Positions 1 to 6,367 of a stretch of 20,208 nucleotides of DNA are shown here, piece after piece. The position numbers were made by a program, and so were the translations under genes. A model generated the notes under the pieces. It saw only the letters and a list, made by a program, of their open reading frames with translations. It ran no database searches and had not been told where the DNA came from. Origin of the DNA: JALYQB01 sp035640155 (lineage in GTDB: Bacteria > Actinomycetota > Actinomycetes > Mycobacteriales > Pseudonocardiaceae); the NCBI GenBank assembly GCA_035640155.1, contig DASQWR010000095.1:1-20208 (forward strand). The letters run 5' to 3'. The number at the start of each line of letters is the position of its first letter. The stretch's first letter is position 1.

Positions 1-587
1 GCCGCGCGGGCGTCGGCCAGCTCCTGCGCCAACCGCTGCCGAGCGCCGTCCTCCGTGCGCTTCGATGCCGACTCGGCGCCAGCCGGGCGCGGCGCGGTGC
101 CGGTACCGGCACCGGTGAACCAGCCCTCACGGGGGGAGAGCGCGGTCGCGAGCCGTCCCGTGGCGAGCGCGCGGGCCGCGTCCGGGTCGGACAGCGCCGC
201 GGTGACGGTCTCCTCCACCTCGCGGGCGACGGCCTCGCTCACCGGCGTGCCGGCGTCGCGGCCGAGCGCCCCGGCCTGCTGGACCAGCGCGTGCACCACC
301 TGGTGGCGCTGCCGGGAGAGTTCCTGGAGCGTCGCTCCGTCCAGGGTCGCCTGGGCCTCGCGCAGCGCGGTACCGAGCTCGATCAGGTCACCAACCTCGC
401 CGGGGTACTCCCGGGCGAGGAGGTTTGTCACCCACGCGGCCGATGTCGGCTTGCGCAGCTTGCCGATGGCAGCGGCGAGGTCGCGGTCACCGGCGGCACG
501 GGCGGCCTTGACCCGAGCGTCGCGCGCGGCGGTGAACTCCTCGCGCGGCAGCGCGTAGAGCTCGTCGGCGACGGCATCAACGTCCAC
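1..587 (-). CDS. Conserved actinobacterial protein of unknown function, partial (C-terminus off the left edge)
   Basis: The minus-strand frame is open from the edge to about 620. It gives a helical, Ala/Arg/Glu-rich protein beginning VDVDAVADELYALPREEF, followed by TAARDARVKAARAAGD, AIGKLRKPTSAAWVTNLL and, near the edge, RQRLAQELADARA, which looks like the start of a coiled coil. This N-terminal pattern (VDELYxLxPxxFTxARD, LRKPTxxAWxxNLL) belongs to a widespread actinobacterial family annotated only as hypothetical; I know no function for it. The chosen start is the GTG at 585-587, directly before the conserved segment. An in-frame GTG at 618-620 would add 11 residues, and neither start has a clear ribosome binding site. 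The gene is divergent from the DUF3145 gene, with about 190 bp between them that must hold both promoters; I see no convincing -35/-10 pair there. A long plus-strand frame over the same bases is an antisense shadow. Confidence 0.7.
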   Translation of the reverse strand, partial: MDVDAVADELYALPREEFTAARDARVKAARAAGDRDLAAAIGKLRKPTSAAWVTNLLAREYPGEVGDLIELGTALREAQATLDGATLQELSRQRHQVVHALVQQAGALGRDAGTPVSEAVAREVEETVTAALSDPDAARALATGRLATALSPREGWFTGAGTGTAPRPAGAESASKRTEDGARQRLAQELADARA

Positions 588-773
588 GCAGCCATGATGC
601 TGCGGATTCGGGCTCGTCACCAGCGCCGGCCCATCGCTTTCCGGAGCGGAAGATGTAGCGAATCGCCCGCCACACAGGGCACAATGGTGCTCAGATGCAC
701 CTCCTGGTCATCTCCTGGGCGGATCACGAGGACGTTGGGGAAGACGCTCCTCGTCGATCAGCGGAGGTCAGGG

Positions 774-1265
774 ATGAGCACCGGTGGGACGATCTACGTC
801 CACTCGTCGCCGGCGGCGATCTGCCCGCACGTCGAGTGGGCGATCGCGGGCGCTCTGCAGGCGAGAGCAGACCTGCAGTGGACAGCACAGCCGGCGGCAC
901 CCGGACAGCTGCGGTCGGAGTGCGATTGGACCGGGGACCCCGGAACCGGTGCCGTTCTCGTCGTCGCACTGCGGGCCTGGCCGATGCTGCGCTTCGAGGT
1001 GACCGAGGAGCCCAGCCCCGGCGTGGACGGGGAGCGGTTCTGCTCGGTGCCGGGGCTCGGCCTGTGGCGCGCGCGCACCAGCGCCAACGGCGACATCGTG
1101 GTGGGGGAGGACCAGTTGCGGACGCTCGCGGCCACCGTCCGCGGGCCGGACGGTTTCGCGCACCAGCTCGACCAGCTACTGGGCACCGCCTGGGACGACG
1201 CGCTCGAGCCGTTTCGCCGCGCTGGTGACGGGGCCCCCGTCACCTTGCTGCACCGGGTGGGTTAG
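774..1265 (+). CDS. DUF3145 family protein
   Basis: This is a complete 163-aa protein. The ATG at 774 is preceded by GGAGG (763-767) with a 6-nt spacer, which fixes the start. Family hallmarks are the N-terminal IYVHSSPAAICPHVEWA (residues 7-23), the WTAQPAAPGQLR stretch, FEVTEEPSPGVDGERF and the SANGDIVVGEDQLR segment, as in the DUF3145 proteins found across Actinobacteria. Length is normal for the family. There is no signal peptide or membrane segment, so it is probably cytosolic. Its function is unknown. It lies tail to tail with accD6, with only 6 bp between the two stop codons, so the transcripts must overlap at their 3' ends. Conserved proximity to type II fatty acid synthase genes suggests, but does not show, a role linked to lipid synthesis. 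Confidence 0.9.
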   Translation: MSTGGTIYVHSSPAAICPHVEWAIAGALQARADLQWTAQPAAPGQLRSECDWTGDPGTGAVLVVALRAWPMLRFEVTEEPSPGVDGERFCSVPGLGLWRARTSANGDIVVGEDQLRTLAATVRGPDGFAHQLDQLLGTAWDDALEPFRRAGDGAPVTLLHRVG

Positions 1266-1271
1266 CGGAAC

Positions 1272-2741
1272 CTAGAGCGGGATGTTGCCATGCGCTCCGC
1301 GACCCGCGGGGGCCGCGGCCAGCGATTCGGCGAGCCGCCGACGGGTCTGGGCGGGAGCGACTATCTCGTCGACCACACCCATGGCCACCGCCCGGTGCAC
1401 CCCACCCGCGAGGCGCTCGTGCTGCTCGGCGAGCTGGTTGTGCAGCGCCTCGCGCTCCTCCTCCGCCGCGGCGGCGAGGGCCTTGCGATGCAGGATGCCG
1501 ACCGCTGCCTTGGCGCCCATCACTGCGACCTCGGCGTCGGGCCAGGCGAACACATGCGTCGCGCCGAGGCACCGCGCGTTCATCGCGATGTACGCGCCAC
1601 CGTAGGCCTTGCGGGTCACCAAGGTCACCCGCGGCACGATGGCCTCGGCGAAGGCGTGCAGCAGCTTCGCGCCGCGGCGCACCACGCCGTCCCACTCCTG
1701 TCCCACGCCGGGCAGGTAGCCGGGCACGTCGACGACCACCAGCAGCGGCACGCCGAACGCGTCGCACATCCGCACGAACCGGGATGCCTTCTCGGCCGAC
1801 GGGGAGTCCAGGCACCCGCCGAGGCGCAGCGGGTTGTTCGCGACCACCCCGACAGTGCGCCCGGCGAGGCGGCCCAGCCCGATGATGATGTTGGGCGCCC
1901 ACTTGGGTTGCAGCTCCTCGAAGTGGCTCACCCGCTCGGCCGCGTCCGGGCTCGAGCCGTCCGGGCTCGAGTCGTCCAGGATGGCCCGCAGCAGCGGGTG
2001 GACGTCGTAGGCGCGCTTCTTCTGCTCGGGCAGCAGCGCGGCGAGGTCGACCTCCTCGCCCACGGAGTGCAGGTCGCACATGCCCGGGCGCGCGAACAGG
2101 CCGGTGATCCGGCGGGCACGGGCCAGCGCGTCGGACTCGGAGTCGGCCACCACGTGCACCACGCCGGACTTCCTGCCGTGCGCGCCCGGCCCGCCGAGGG
2201 ACTCCATGTCGATCTGCTCGCCGGTCACGCTGCGCACCACGTCGGGCCCGGTGACGAACACCCGCCCTTCCGGCGCCATGATCACGACGTCGGTGAGCGC
2301 GGGTCCGTACGCCGCGCCGCCTGCCGCCGCGCCGAGCACCACGGAGATCTGCGGCACCCGGCCCGAGGCGCGCACCATCGCGGCGAACACCTGGCCCACC
2401 GCGTCGAGCGCCTCGACGCCCTCCGCCAGCCGCGCGCCCCCGGAGTGCCACAGGCCGATCACCGGGCAACGCTCGCGCGCGGCGGTGTCGATCGCCTCCA
2501 CGATGTGCCGGCATCCCTCCGACCCCATCGCCCCGCCCATCACGGTGGCGTCGGTGCAGTAGGCGACGACCTTCGCCCGGTCGATACGGCCGCGGGCGGT
2601 ACACACCCCGCTGGCGTCGCGAGGGCGCAGCGGTACCAGGGTGCCGGCGTCGAGGAGCGCCGCCAGCCGCAGCTCGGGATCGCGCGGGTCGGGCGGTGCC
2701 GCGTCGGCGGGGGTCCCGGCGGGGCTGGCCAGAGCGGTCAT
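1272..2741 (-). CDS. accD6: Acetyl/propionyl-CoA carboxylase carboxyltransferase (beta) subunit, AccD6-type
   Basis: This 489-aa protein is a carboxyltransferase subunit that moves the carboxyl group from carboxybiotin on an AccA-type alpha subunit (encoded elsewhere) to acetyl-CoA, giving malonyl-CoA for fatty acid synthesis. It shows the crotonase-fold oxyanion segments of the family: LWHSGGARLAEG (about 98-108), GAAAGGAAYGPAL (137-149) and, in the C-terminal half, VTRKAYGGAYIAMNAR. There is no biotin or zinc-finger domain, as expected for the actinobacterial AccD class. The ATG at 2741 has GAGGAG about 6 nt upstream. It is the last gene of the fabD-fabH-acpP-fabF-accD6 operon, 41 bp after fabF, matching the position of accD6 downstream of the kas genes in mycobacteria. 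A 15-bp tandem duplication adds a second SSPD(G/A) unit at residues 258-267. Confidence 0.93.
   Translation of the reverse strand: MTALASPAGTPADAAPPDPRDPELRLAALLDAGTLVPLRPRDASGVCTARGRIDRAKVVAYCTDATVMGGAMGSEGCRHIVEAIDTAARERCPVIGLWHSGGARLAEGVEALDAVGQVFAAMVRASGRVPQISVVLGAAAGGAAYGPALTDVVIMAPEGRVFVTGPDVVRSVTGEQIDMESLGGPGAHGRKSGVVHVVADSESDALARARRITGLFARPGMCDLHSVGEEVDLAALLPEQKKRAYDVHPLLRAILDDSSPDGSSPDAAERVSHFEELQPKWAPNIIIGLGRLAGRTVGVVANNPLRLGGCLDSPSAEKASRFVRMCDAFGVPLLVVVDVPGYLPGVGQEWDGVVRRGAKLLHAFAEAIVPRVTLVTRKAYGGAYIAMNARCLGATHVFAWPDAEVAVMGAKAAVGILHRKALAAAAEEEREALHNQLAEQHERLAGGVHRAVAMGVVDEIVAPAQTRRRLAESLAAAPAGRGAHGNIPL
1944..1977. repeat. 15-bp tandem duplication inside accD6
   Basis: Two adjacent 15-bp units (1944-1958 and 1959-1973) differ at one base and are followed by four bases of a third unit. 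The frame is kept: on the minus strand they encode the doubled peptide SSPDG/SSPDA at residues 258-267 of AccD6, in a region between the two crotonase domains. It is probably a surface-loop expansion by slippage. Confidence 0.8.
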
Positions 2742-2782
2742 CGTGGTCTCCTCGGGTGGGGGAGGGTGCGGTGCCCAGCCGG

Positions 2783-4024
2783 TCAGGCTCGGGTGAAGGC
2801 GAGCGCGATGTTGTGCCCGCCGAATCCGAACGAGTCGTTCACGGCGGCGTGCAACTCCACGTCGCGGGCCTTGCCCGCCACCACGTCGAGCCGTACGTCC
2901 TCGTCCTGATCGACGAGGTTGAGAGTGGGCGGCACCACACCGTCGCGCAGCGCCAACAGGGTGGCGATGCCCTCGACCGCCCCGGCGGCGCCGAGCAGGT
3001 GACCCATCGACGACTTGGGTGCGCTGACGACGGGGTGGTCGCCGATCGAGGAACGGATGGCGACCGCCTCGGCCACGTCCCCCACGGCGGTGGCGGTGGC
3101 GTGCGCGTTGACGTGCCCGACGTCGGACTTGTCCAGACCCGCGGTGCGCAGCGCGCTGGAGATCGCGCGGGCCGCCCCGGCGCCTTCCGGATCGGGGGCG
3201 GTGATGTGATGGGCGTCGGAGCTGCTGCCCACCCCGGCCAGCCGGCCGTGCACGGTGGCCCCGCGCGCCGCGGCGAACTCCTCGCGCTCGAGCACCATCA
3301 TCCCGGCTCCCTCGCCGAGGACGAAGCCGTTGCGAGCAGTGTCGAACGGCCGCGACGCGCCCTCCGGGTCGTCGTTGCTGGTGCTCATCGCCCGCATCTG
3401 GGCGAACCCGGCGAGCGGGAGTGCCGTGATGCACGCCTCCGCGCCACCGGCGAGCACCACGTCGACCTCCCCGGCGCGCAGCATCCGCCACGCCCAGGCG
3501 AGGGCCTCCGCACCCGACGCGCACGCCGAGACGGGGGTGTGCACGCCGCCGCGCGCGCCGATCTCGAGCCCCACATACGCGGCCGGACCGTTGGGCATGA
3601 GCATCGGGATCGTCAGCGGCGAGACCTTGCGCATCCCGTCGTTCTCCAGCAGGTCGTCCTGGTGGAGCAGGGTCACCGCCCCGCCGATGCCGGTGCCGAC
3701 CACCACGGCGAGCCGCTCCGGCTCCACCTCCGGAGCGCCGGCGGCCTCCCACGCCTCCCGGGCTGCGATCACGGCCACCTGCTCGCAGCGGTCCCACCGC
3801 CGGGCCTCGACCCGCTGCAGGACATCGGCTGGTTCGGACGCGAGGCGGGCTGCGATACGCACCGGCAACGCGAAGCGCTCGACCCACTCCTCGGTGAGGG
3901 CGACAACCCCGCTTCGCCCGCTCAGCAGGCCCTCCCAGGTCGACGCAATGTCCCCGCCGAGCGGGGTGGTCGCGCCGAGCCCGGTGACGACGACGCCGCC
4001 CAGCGGTGATCTGTGCTGCGTCAT
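2783..4024 (-). CDS. fabF: Beta-ketoacyl-ACP synthase II (FabF/KasA type)
   Basis: This 413-aa condensing enzyme elongates acyl-ACP with malonyl-ACP in type II fatty acid synthesis. The full catalytic set of elongating KAS enzymes is visible: nucleophile Cys168 in TPVSACASGAEA, His308 in VNAHATAT, Lys337 in APKSSMGH and His342 in GHLLGAAG, plus the C-terminal NDSFGFGGHN loop. Length is normal. It starts with ATG at 4024, overlapping the acpP stop by 4 bases (ATGA), so the two are translationally coupled. It resembles both Streptomyces FabF and mycobacterial KasA. Only one such synthase is present here, unlike the kasA-kasB pair of mycobacteria, in keeping with a lineage that makes ordinary fatty acids rather than mycolates (inference). 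accD6 follows 41 bp downstream. Confidence 0.95.
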   Translation of the reverse strand: MTQHRSPLGGVVVTGLGATTPLGGDIASTWEGLLSGRSGVVALTEEWVERFALPVRIAARLASEPADVLQRVEARRWDRCEQVAVIAAREAWEAAGAPEVEPERLAVVVGTGIGGAVTLLHQDDLLENDGMRKVSPLTIPMLMPNGPAAYVGLEIGARGGVHTPVSACASGAEALAWAWRMLRAGEVDVVLAGGAEACITALPLAGFAQMRAMSTSNDDPEGASRPFDTARNGFVLGEGAGMMVLEREEFAAARGATVHGRLAGVGSSSDAHHITAPDPEGAGAARAISSALRTAGLDKSDVGHVNAHATATAVGDVAEAVAIRSSIGDHPVVSAPKSSMGHLLGAAGAVEGIATLLALRDGVVPPTLNLVDQDEDVRLDVVAGKARDVELHAAVNDSFGFGGHNIALAFTRA

Positions 4025-4272
4025 GCGGTCTTGGGCTCGGGCTTGGCGATGTAGTCCACCGCATCACCCACGGTCCGGAGATTGGCGAGCTCGTCGTCCG
4101 GGACCTTCACCCCGAAGCGGTCCTCGACCTGCACCGCGATCTCGACCATGGACAGCGAGTCGATGTCCAGGTCGTCCACGAAGGACTTCTCCCGATTGAT
4201 CTCGCTGGTGTCCACCCCGGCCACCTCGTTGACAATGTCGGCGAGCTCGCTCAGGATCTCCTCGTTCGTCAC
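4021..4272 (-). CDS. acpP: Acyl carrier protein
   Basis: This is an 83-aa acidic acyl carrier protein, the carrier of growing acyl chains in type II fatty acid synthesis. The phosphopantetheine attachment site is Ser39 in the motif DLDIDSLSMVE, followed by the helix II/III residues typical of ACPs (VEDRFGVKVPDDELANLRTVGDAVDYI). The start is the GTG at 4270-4272, with the purine-rich GGAAGGAAG about 7 nt upstream. Its stop overlaps the fabF start by 4 bases. It lies between fabH and fabF as in the Streptomyces fab operon. The C-terminal tail is short (KPEPKTA), unlike the extended tail of mycobacterial AcpM. Confidence 0.95.
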   Translation of the reverse strand: MTNEEILSELADIVNEVAGVDTSEINREKSFVDDLDIDSLSMVEIAVQVEDRFGVKVPDDELANLRTVGDAVDYIAKPEPKTA

Positions 4273-4303
4273 TGACGTACTTCCTTCCGCTCGTTGTGGT
4301 CCG

Positions 4304-4327
4304 TGATCATTGGGGTTCCTGATCATT
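4304..4327. repeat. Short direct repeat in the fabH-acpP gap
   Basis: TGATCATT occurs at 4304-4311 and again at 4320-4327, separated by GGGGTTCC. Each copy contains the palindrome TGATCA. It is the only AT-rich patch in the 68-bp space between fabH and acpP. It could be a regulatory or RNA-processing site that lets ACP be expressed at a higher level than the enzymes around it, or it may be chance. Confidence 0.4.
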
Positions 4328-4340
4328 GAGGTCATGGTCG

Positions 4341-5333
4341 TCACGGCAGCACGACCACCTGCCCCGCATAGGACAGACCGGCGCCGAACCCGACCAGCAG
4401 CGCGACGTCGCCCGAGCGCACCCGACCCTCGGCGCGCATGTGGTCCAGCGCCAGCGGGATCGATGCCGAGGACGTGTTGCCGGAGCGGACGATGTCGTCG
4501 GCGACCACCAGGTCCGGCCGCCCCCCTGCGGCGCGGATCCGTTTGGCGACCGCCTCGACGATCCGCAGGTTCGCCTGGTGGGGCACCAGCACGTCGATGT
4601 CCCCCGGGGTCAGCCCGGCCAGCTCGACGGCGCGCAGCGCGATCGGGGCGATCTTCGTGGTGGCCCAGCGGAACACCGCCTGGCCCTCCTGGACGATGAA
4701 CGACTCCCGGTCCGCGATGAAGAGTGTGTCGACCAGATCTCCGGCGCTGCCCGCCACCACCGGACCGACACCGGCCTCCTCGCCCTCGCCGGCGACACCG
4801 ACCACGGCCGCGCCCGCCCCGTCGGCGAAGATGATGCAGGTCGAGCGGTCGGTGGGGTCCACCCAGTCGGTGAGCTTCTCCGCGCCGATCACGAGCACGT
4901 GCCGGGCCGAGCCCGCGCGGACCATGTCTGCCGCGCTGCCCAGCCCGTAGCAGAAGCCGGCGCAGGCCGCGTTGAGATCGAACGCGGGCGCGGCCGTGAC
5001 GCCGATGCGGTGGGCGACCTGTGCGGCGGCGTTCGGGATCGGCGAGGGCATCGTGCAGGTCGCCACGAGCACCGCGTCGACGTCGGCGGGGGCCAGACCC
5101 GCGTCCGCGACCGCCTTGGAGCCCGCGTCGGTGGCCATGTCCACCAGCGACTCCTGCGGTCCGGCGAAGCGGCGGGTCACGATGCCGACCCGCTCCCGGA
5201 TCCAGCTGTCGGTGGTCTGCACGCCCGCCGCGGCGATGTCGTCGTTGGTCACCACGCGCTCGGGCTGGGTGCTGCCGAGCCCGCGGATGCGGGCACCGGC
5301 CGCGGGAGGCAGCTGGCGCAGCCGCAGGGTCAC
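4341..5333 (-). CDS. fabH: Beta-ketoacyl-ACP synthase III (FabH)
   Basis: This 330-aa enzyme starts fatty acid synthesis by condensing a short acyl-CoA with malonyl-ACP. The Cys-His-Asn triad of KAS III is present: Cys124 in NAACAGFCYG, His252 in VPHQANLRI and Asn286 in SGNTSSASIP. The glycine-rich C-terminal GFGAGLSYAG is also typical. In actinomycetes the same family uses branched or linear acyl-CoA primers; the sequence does not tell which are used here. The start chosen is the GTG at 5331-5333, which overlaps the fabD stop as GTGA. Starts further upstream would run deep into fabD. In mycobacteria fabH is encoded away from fabD, whereas here it is inside the operon as in Streptomyces. Confidence 0.95.
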   Translation of the reverse strand: MTLRLRQLPPAAGARIRGLGSTQPERVVTNDDIAAAGVQTTDSWIRERVGIVTRRFAGPQESLVDMATDAGSKAVADAGLAPADVDAVLVATCTMPSPIPNAAAQVAHRIGVTAAPAFDLNAACAGFCYGLGSAADMVRAGSARHVLVIGAEKLTDWVDPTDRSTCIIFADGAGAAVVGVAGEGEEAGVGPVVAGSAGDLVDTLFIADRESFIVQEGQAVFRWATTKIAPIALRAVELAGLTPGDIDVLVPHQANLRIVEAVAKRIRAAGGRPDLVVADDIVRSGNTSSASIPLALDHMRAEGRVRSGDVALLVGFGAGLSYAGQVVVLP

Positions 5334-6271
5334 GCCGGGCTCCCGGAGTGGTCGGAGAACAGCCCGGCCAGCTGGTCCAGGTCGGCCGGCTCGCGCAGCG
5401 GCGCGGTGAGGGTGCCCGGGAGCTCCCGCTTGACCAGGCTGGAGAGGGTGCCGGCCGGAGGGAGCTCCACGGTTGCGGTGATCGAGAGTCCGTGCAGCCC
5501 CACCATGCACGAGTCCCACCGCACCGGCTTGGTGACCTGCGCGACGAGCCGGCGCAGCATCTCCGTGCCGTCGGAGACCACCTCGCCGTCGGCGTTGGAG
5601 AGCAGCGGACGGGTCGGGTCCTTCGGGGCCAGGCCGGCGGCGTGCTCGGCGAGGGTGCGTTCGGCCGGAGCCATGAACGGGGTGTGGAAGGCGCCGGCGA
5701 CGGGCAGCGGGACGACCCGGGCGCGGTCGGGCCGATCCTCGGCGAGCGCGGCGAGCGCGTCCCGCCGTCCGGCGGCCACGATCTGGCCCGCACCGTTGCG
5801 GTTCGCAGCCTCCAGGCCGTGGCGGGCGAGCACGTCGAGCACCTCACCGGGCTCCCCACCCAGCACCGCGGACATCCCGGTCGCCTCGGCCGCGCACGCC
5901 TCGGCCATCGCCCGGCCGCGGACCGCGGCGAAGGCCACCGCGTCGTCGGTGGAGAGCACTCCGGCGATCGCGGCTGCAGCGACCTCACCCACCGAGTGCC
6001 CGACCACCGGGCTCGCCGCGGGCAGCTCCGCCCGGCGGTCCAGCTCCTCGAAGGCGAGCAGGGACAGCGCCACCACCAGCGGCTGCGTCACCGTGGTGTC
6101 CTTGATCTCCTCGGCGTCCGCGGTGGTGCCGAGGCGGAGCAGGTCCAGCCCGGTCAGATCCGACCACGCGGACACCCGTTCCCGGGCGCCGTCGAGCTCG
6201 AGCCAGGGCTCGAGCATGCCGGGGGACTGGGATCCTTGGCCGGGAGCGAGCAGCGCGATCACAACTCCCAC
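5330..6271 (-). CDS. fabD: Malonyl-CoA:ACP malonyltransferase (FabD)
   Basis: This 313-aa enzyme transfers malonyl from CoA to ACP, supplying the extender for FabH and FabF. Landmarks are the N-terminal LAPGQGSQ, the nucleophile Ser93 in VVGHSVGE, the malonate-binding Arg in AAVRGRAMA (about residue 118) and the catalytic His196 in VAGAFHTPF. Length is normal. The start is the GTG at 6269-6271, with GGAAGG (6278-6283) placed 6 nt upstream; a second in-frame GTG three codons later is less well placed. It is the first gene of the fab operon, behind a roughly 95-bp leader that contains two inverted repeats. The gene directly upstream on the same strand encodes the FasR-type regulator. Confidence 0.95.
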   Translation of the reverse strand: MGVVIALLAPGQGSQSPGMLEPWLELDGARERVSAWSDLTGLDLLRLGTTADAEEIKDTTVTQPLVVALSLLAFEELDRRAELPAASPVVGHSVGEVAAAAIAGVLSTDDAVAFAAVRGRAMAEACAAEATGMSAVLGGEPGEVLDVLARHGLEAANRNGAGQIVAAGRRDALAALAEDRPDRARVVPLPVAGAFHTPFMAPAERTLAEHAAGLAPKDPTRPLLSNADGEVVSDGTEMLRRLVAQVTKPVRWDSCMVGLHGLSITATVELPPAGTLSSLVKRELPGTLTAPLREPADLDQLAGLFSDHSGSPA

Positions 6272-6290
6272 TCAACACCTTCCGGGCCGT

Positions 6291-6307
6291 CGCCAGTGAT
6301 GCTGGCG
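6291..6307. promoter_or_regulatory. Short inverted repeat just upstream of the fabD ribosome binding site
   Basis: CGCCAG (6291-6296) and CTGGCG (6302-6307) form a perfect 6-bp inverted repeat with a TGATG spacer. It sits 7 bases upstream of the fabD GGAAGG site, so in RNA it would be a small hairpin next to the ribosome binding site. No function can be assigned; a stem this short in GC-rich DNA can arise by chance. Confidence 0.35.
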
Positions 6308-6324
6308 GTCACGAAGTCCGCTCC

Positions 6325-6353
6325 CACGAGTTGTGGGGTGTCTACAACTCGTG
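6325..6353. promoter_or_regulatory. Perfect 10-bp inverted repeat, candidate FasR operator of the fab operon
   Basis: CACGAGTTGT (6325-6334) is matched exactly by ACAACTCGTG (6344-6353) around a 9-bp spacer. It lies between the stop of the PucR-type regulator and the start of fabD, 54 bp before the fabD start codon. The arms are less GC-rich than their surroundings and no T-run follows on either strand, which argues for a dimer-binding operator rather than a terminator. In Streptomyces coelicolor the homologous regulator FasR is known to bind the fabD promoter region and activate the operon. Equating this repeat with its site is inference. An intrinsic terminator for the upstream gene is the alternative. 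Confidence 0.55.
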
Positions 6354-6367
6354 ACCGGAGGCACCCG

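Noticed and set aside
1290..2909. Plus-strand frame opposite accD6
   Set aside because: It overlaps a gene with clear carboxyltransferase motifs and has a low-complexity, His/Arg-rich shadow composition.
4326..6299. Long plus-strand frames opposite fabH and fabD
   Set aside because: Their Arg/Ala/Pro/Ser-rich translations match no family and they lie opposite genes with complete catalytic motifs.
6325..6353. Reading the fabD-leader inverted repeat as an intrinsic terminator
   Set aside because: It has a 9-nt loop, modest GC in the arms and no T-run on either strand. Position upstream of fabD favours an operator, although a terminator is not fully excluded.
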